Below, piece by piece: positions 6,271 to 6,890 of a stretch of DNA of 6,890 bases. Location of the stretch: NCBI GenBank assembly GCA_046704525.1, contig JBJKRS010000050.1:1-6890 (forward strand). Reading direction: 5' to 3'. Under the pieces are notes generated by a model that did not search any database, had not been told where the DNA came from, and worked only from the letters and a program-made list of their open reading frames with translations. The translations under genes and the position numbers were made by a program. The stretch is from GCA-965745 sp046704525. Its GTDB lineage: Archaea > Thermoplasmatota > Thermoplasmata > Thermoplasmatales > Thermoplasmataceae. How positions within the stretch are numbered: the first letter of the stretch is position 1; the number at the start of each line of letters is the position of its first letter.

Positions 6271-6460
6271 AAGCGCGTGATCTTGAGATGGAACAGGAGG
6301 GTGAACCGCAAGTCCAAGGTTGTCAAGGAGATCTACATAGGTGACATGGATAAGCTCGCATCAATGACTTTTGTGGACATATCAGGGCATCGCTTTGAGG
6401 GTGCATGTTGATCTTCAGTCTGTGTATGACAAAATCACCGACCATGCTCAATTGAATACC
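6271..6460 (+). pseudogene. Frameshifted relic of a transposase N-terminus
   Basis: From 6277 one frame reads NRRVNRKSKVVKEIYIGDMD then KLASM. From 6371 a different frame reads LWTYQGIALRVHVDLQSVYD then KITDHA. The pattern of a basic strand ending in YIGDMDKLA followed by a G-I-A-L-x-V-H-V-D-L-x-x-V-Y-D-x-I segment resembles the N-terminal part of IS1634/IS4-like transposases, which read K-Y-I-G-x-x-D, then FG-x-x-A-L, then an I-I-D segment. The two pieces are joined only by a frameshift between 6350 and 6375, and nothing downstream continues the domain. Family assignment is by recall and weak. No intact ORF. Confidence 0.4.
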
Positions 6461-6615
6461 TCCAGAAGTTCACCGAATGATCTGGGGAACCTGCCGTATT
6501 CTTCCTCGAACACCTATATGAGCTCGTCTATGCTTTCATCCGGGAGCTTGTGTCTCCGTCCGGCCTCGTAGATCTGCTCAAAATACTGCTTCCCTTTAAG
6601 CAAAGCAGTCGCCCC
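6448..6615 (-). pseudogene. Degraded coding fragment with an internal stop, function unknown
   Basis: On the minus strand a frame from 6615 reads GATALLKGKQYFEQIYEAGR, then RHKLPDESIDELI, a TAG at 6514-6516, and continues VFEEEYGRFPRSFGELLEVF to a TGA at 6448-6450. The composition (charged, helical, no low complexity) and the continuity across the TAG look like real, decayed protein sequence rather than a chance frame. I do not recognise the family. It abuts the plus-strand transposase relic, so the area is probably mobile-element debris. Confidence 0.35.
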
Positions 6616-6890
6616 CTATCGTGCATCTGGGTGCATCAGAATTGAAAGGTTCAGAAACAAGGGGGGTACGGGAGATGAAAGATTCTGATACCAGTGCTCC
6701 CACCATTGTTTTCTTTTTACCAGTTTTCAAAGCATTCACCCTATTCTGCAGAACAACGCATAGCTTGTGCGTTTTCCTGTTGACGCTGTGTTAGCATCCT
6801 GCAATACATTTTTATTGAACACGTTGATTAGAACAAAGCGGACCAACGCTGCAACTCAGGATGTAATACGATGCAAGCTTCCGAAAAAAT
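6616..6890. other. Unassigned region, no supported gene
   Basis: About 275 bases at the window edge. Two short minus-strand frames exist: one of about 57 codons ending at 6603, with MVGALVSESFISRTPL inside it, and one of about 39 codons ending near 6743. Neither has a recognisable domain, ribosome site or clear start. It may be further transposon debris or the upstream region of a gene beyond the window. Confidence 0.4.

Noticed and set aside
6760..6776. Small hairpin acgca-tagcttg-tgcgt
   Set aside because: Only five base pairs, no T-tract and no adjacent gene end.
1..6890. CRISPR array, tRNA or rRNA
   Set aside because: No regularly spaced direct repeats, and no cloverleaf or conserved rRNA stretch seen on either strand.

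Overview
This window reads as a stretch of archaeal genome, most likely from the Thermoplasmatales or related acidophilic Thermoplasmata. That placement is inference. It rests on TATA-box to start-codon distances of about 25 to 27 bases with no room for a leader, TTG start use, a strong archaeal GAGGTGA ribosome site on the transposase, secreted domains dotted with N-glycosylation sequons, and a glutamic (G1) acid peptidase. I see no rRNA, tRNA or CRISPR.

Left part (1-1700) is a mobile-element scrapyard. A possible transposase tail (3-92) is followed by an apparently complete IS256-family element (about 159-1419). Its full-length transposase carries the D, D, C-x2-H and E blocks, and imperfect terminal repeats of about 40 bp can be aligned by eye. 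No target-site duplication is visible. Immediately to its right lies a minus-strand relic of an IS110-family transposase, reduced to part of the N-terminal DEDD domain and frameshifted.

Centre (1693-4220) is a two-gene ABC operon on the plus strand. It has a TATA box, a leaderless TTG-started ATPase, and an overlapping ABC-2 type permease with six predicted membrane spans and an unusually large, sequon-rich domain of about 230 residues between spans 1 and 2. A T-tract terminator follows. The cargo cannot be told from sequence.

Right part (4343-6127) holds the most interesting gene, convergent with the ABC operon. On the minus strand a TATA box, a leaderless start, a signal peptide and a propeptide lead into a G1 (eqolisin-like) acid peptidase domain, with Q in VQAGW and E in SVTETP. 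A Tyr/Asn/Ser-rich linker then leads to a C-terminal Hint (hedgehog/intein-type) domain. One in-frame TAA codon in the linker separates peptidase from Hint; the reading frame is otherwise open for about 573 residues. A strong hairpin plus T-tract follows the gene. The gene is either a freshly broken one, a sequence error, or a secreted protease made in two forms. A protease with its own autoprocessing domain is the best candidate here for something undescribed.

Far right (6128-6890) has no intact gene. It contains a frameshifted plus-strand transposase-like relic (6271-6460) and a minus-strand coding relic with an internal stop (6448-6615), then sequence I cannot assign.
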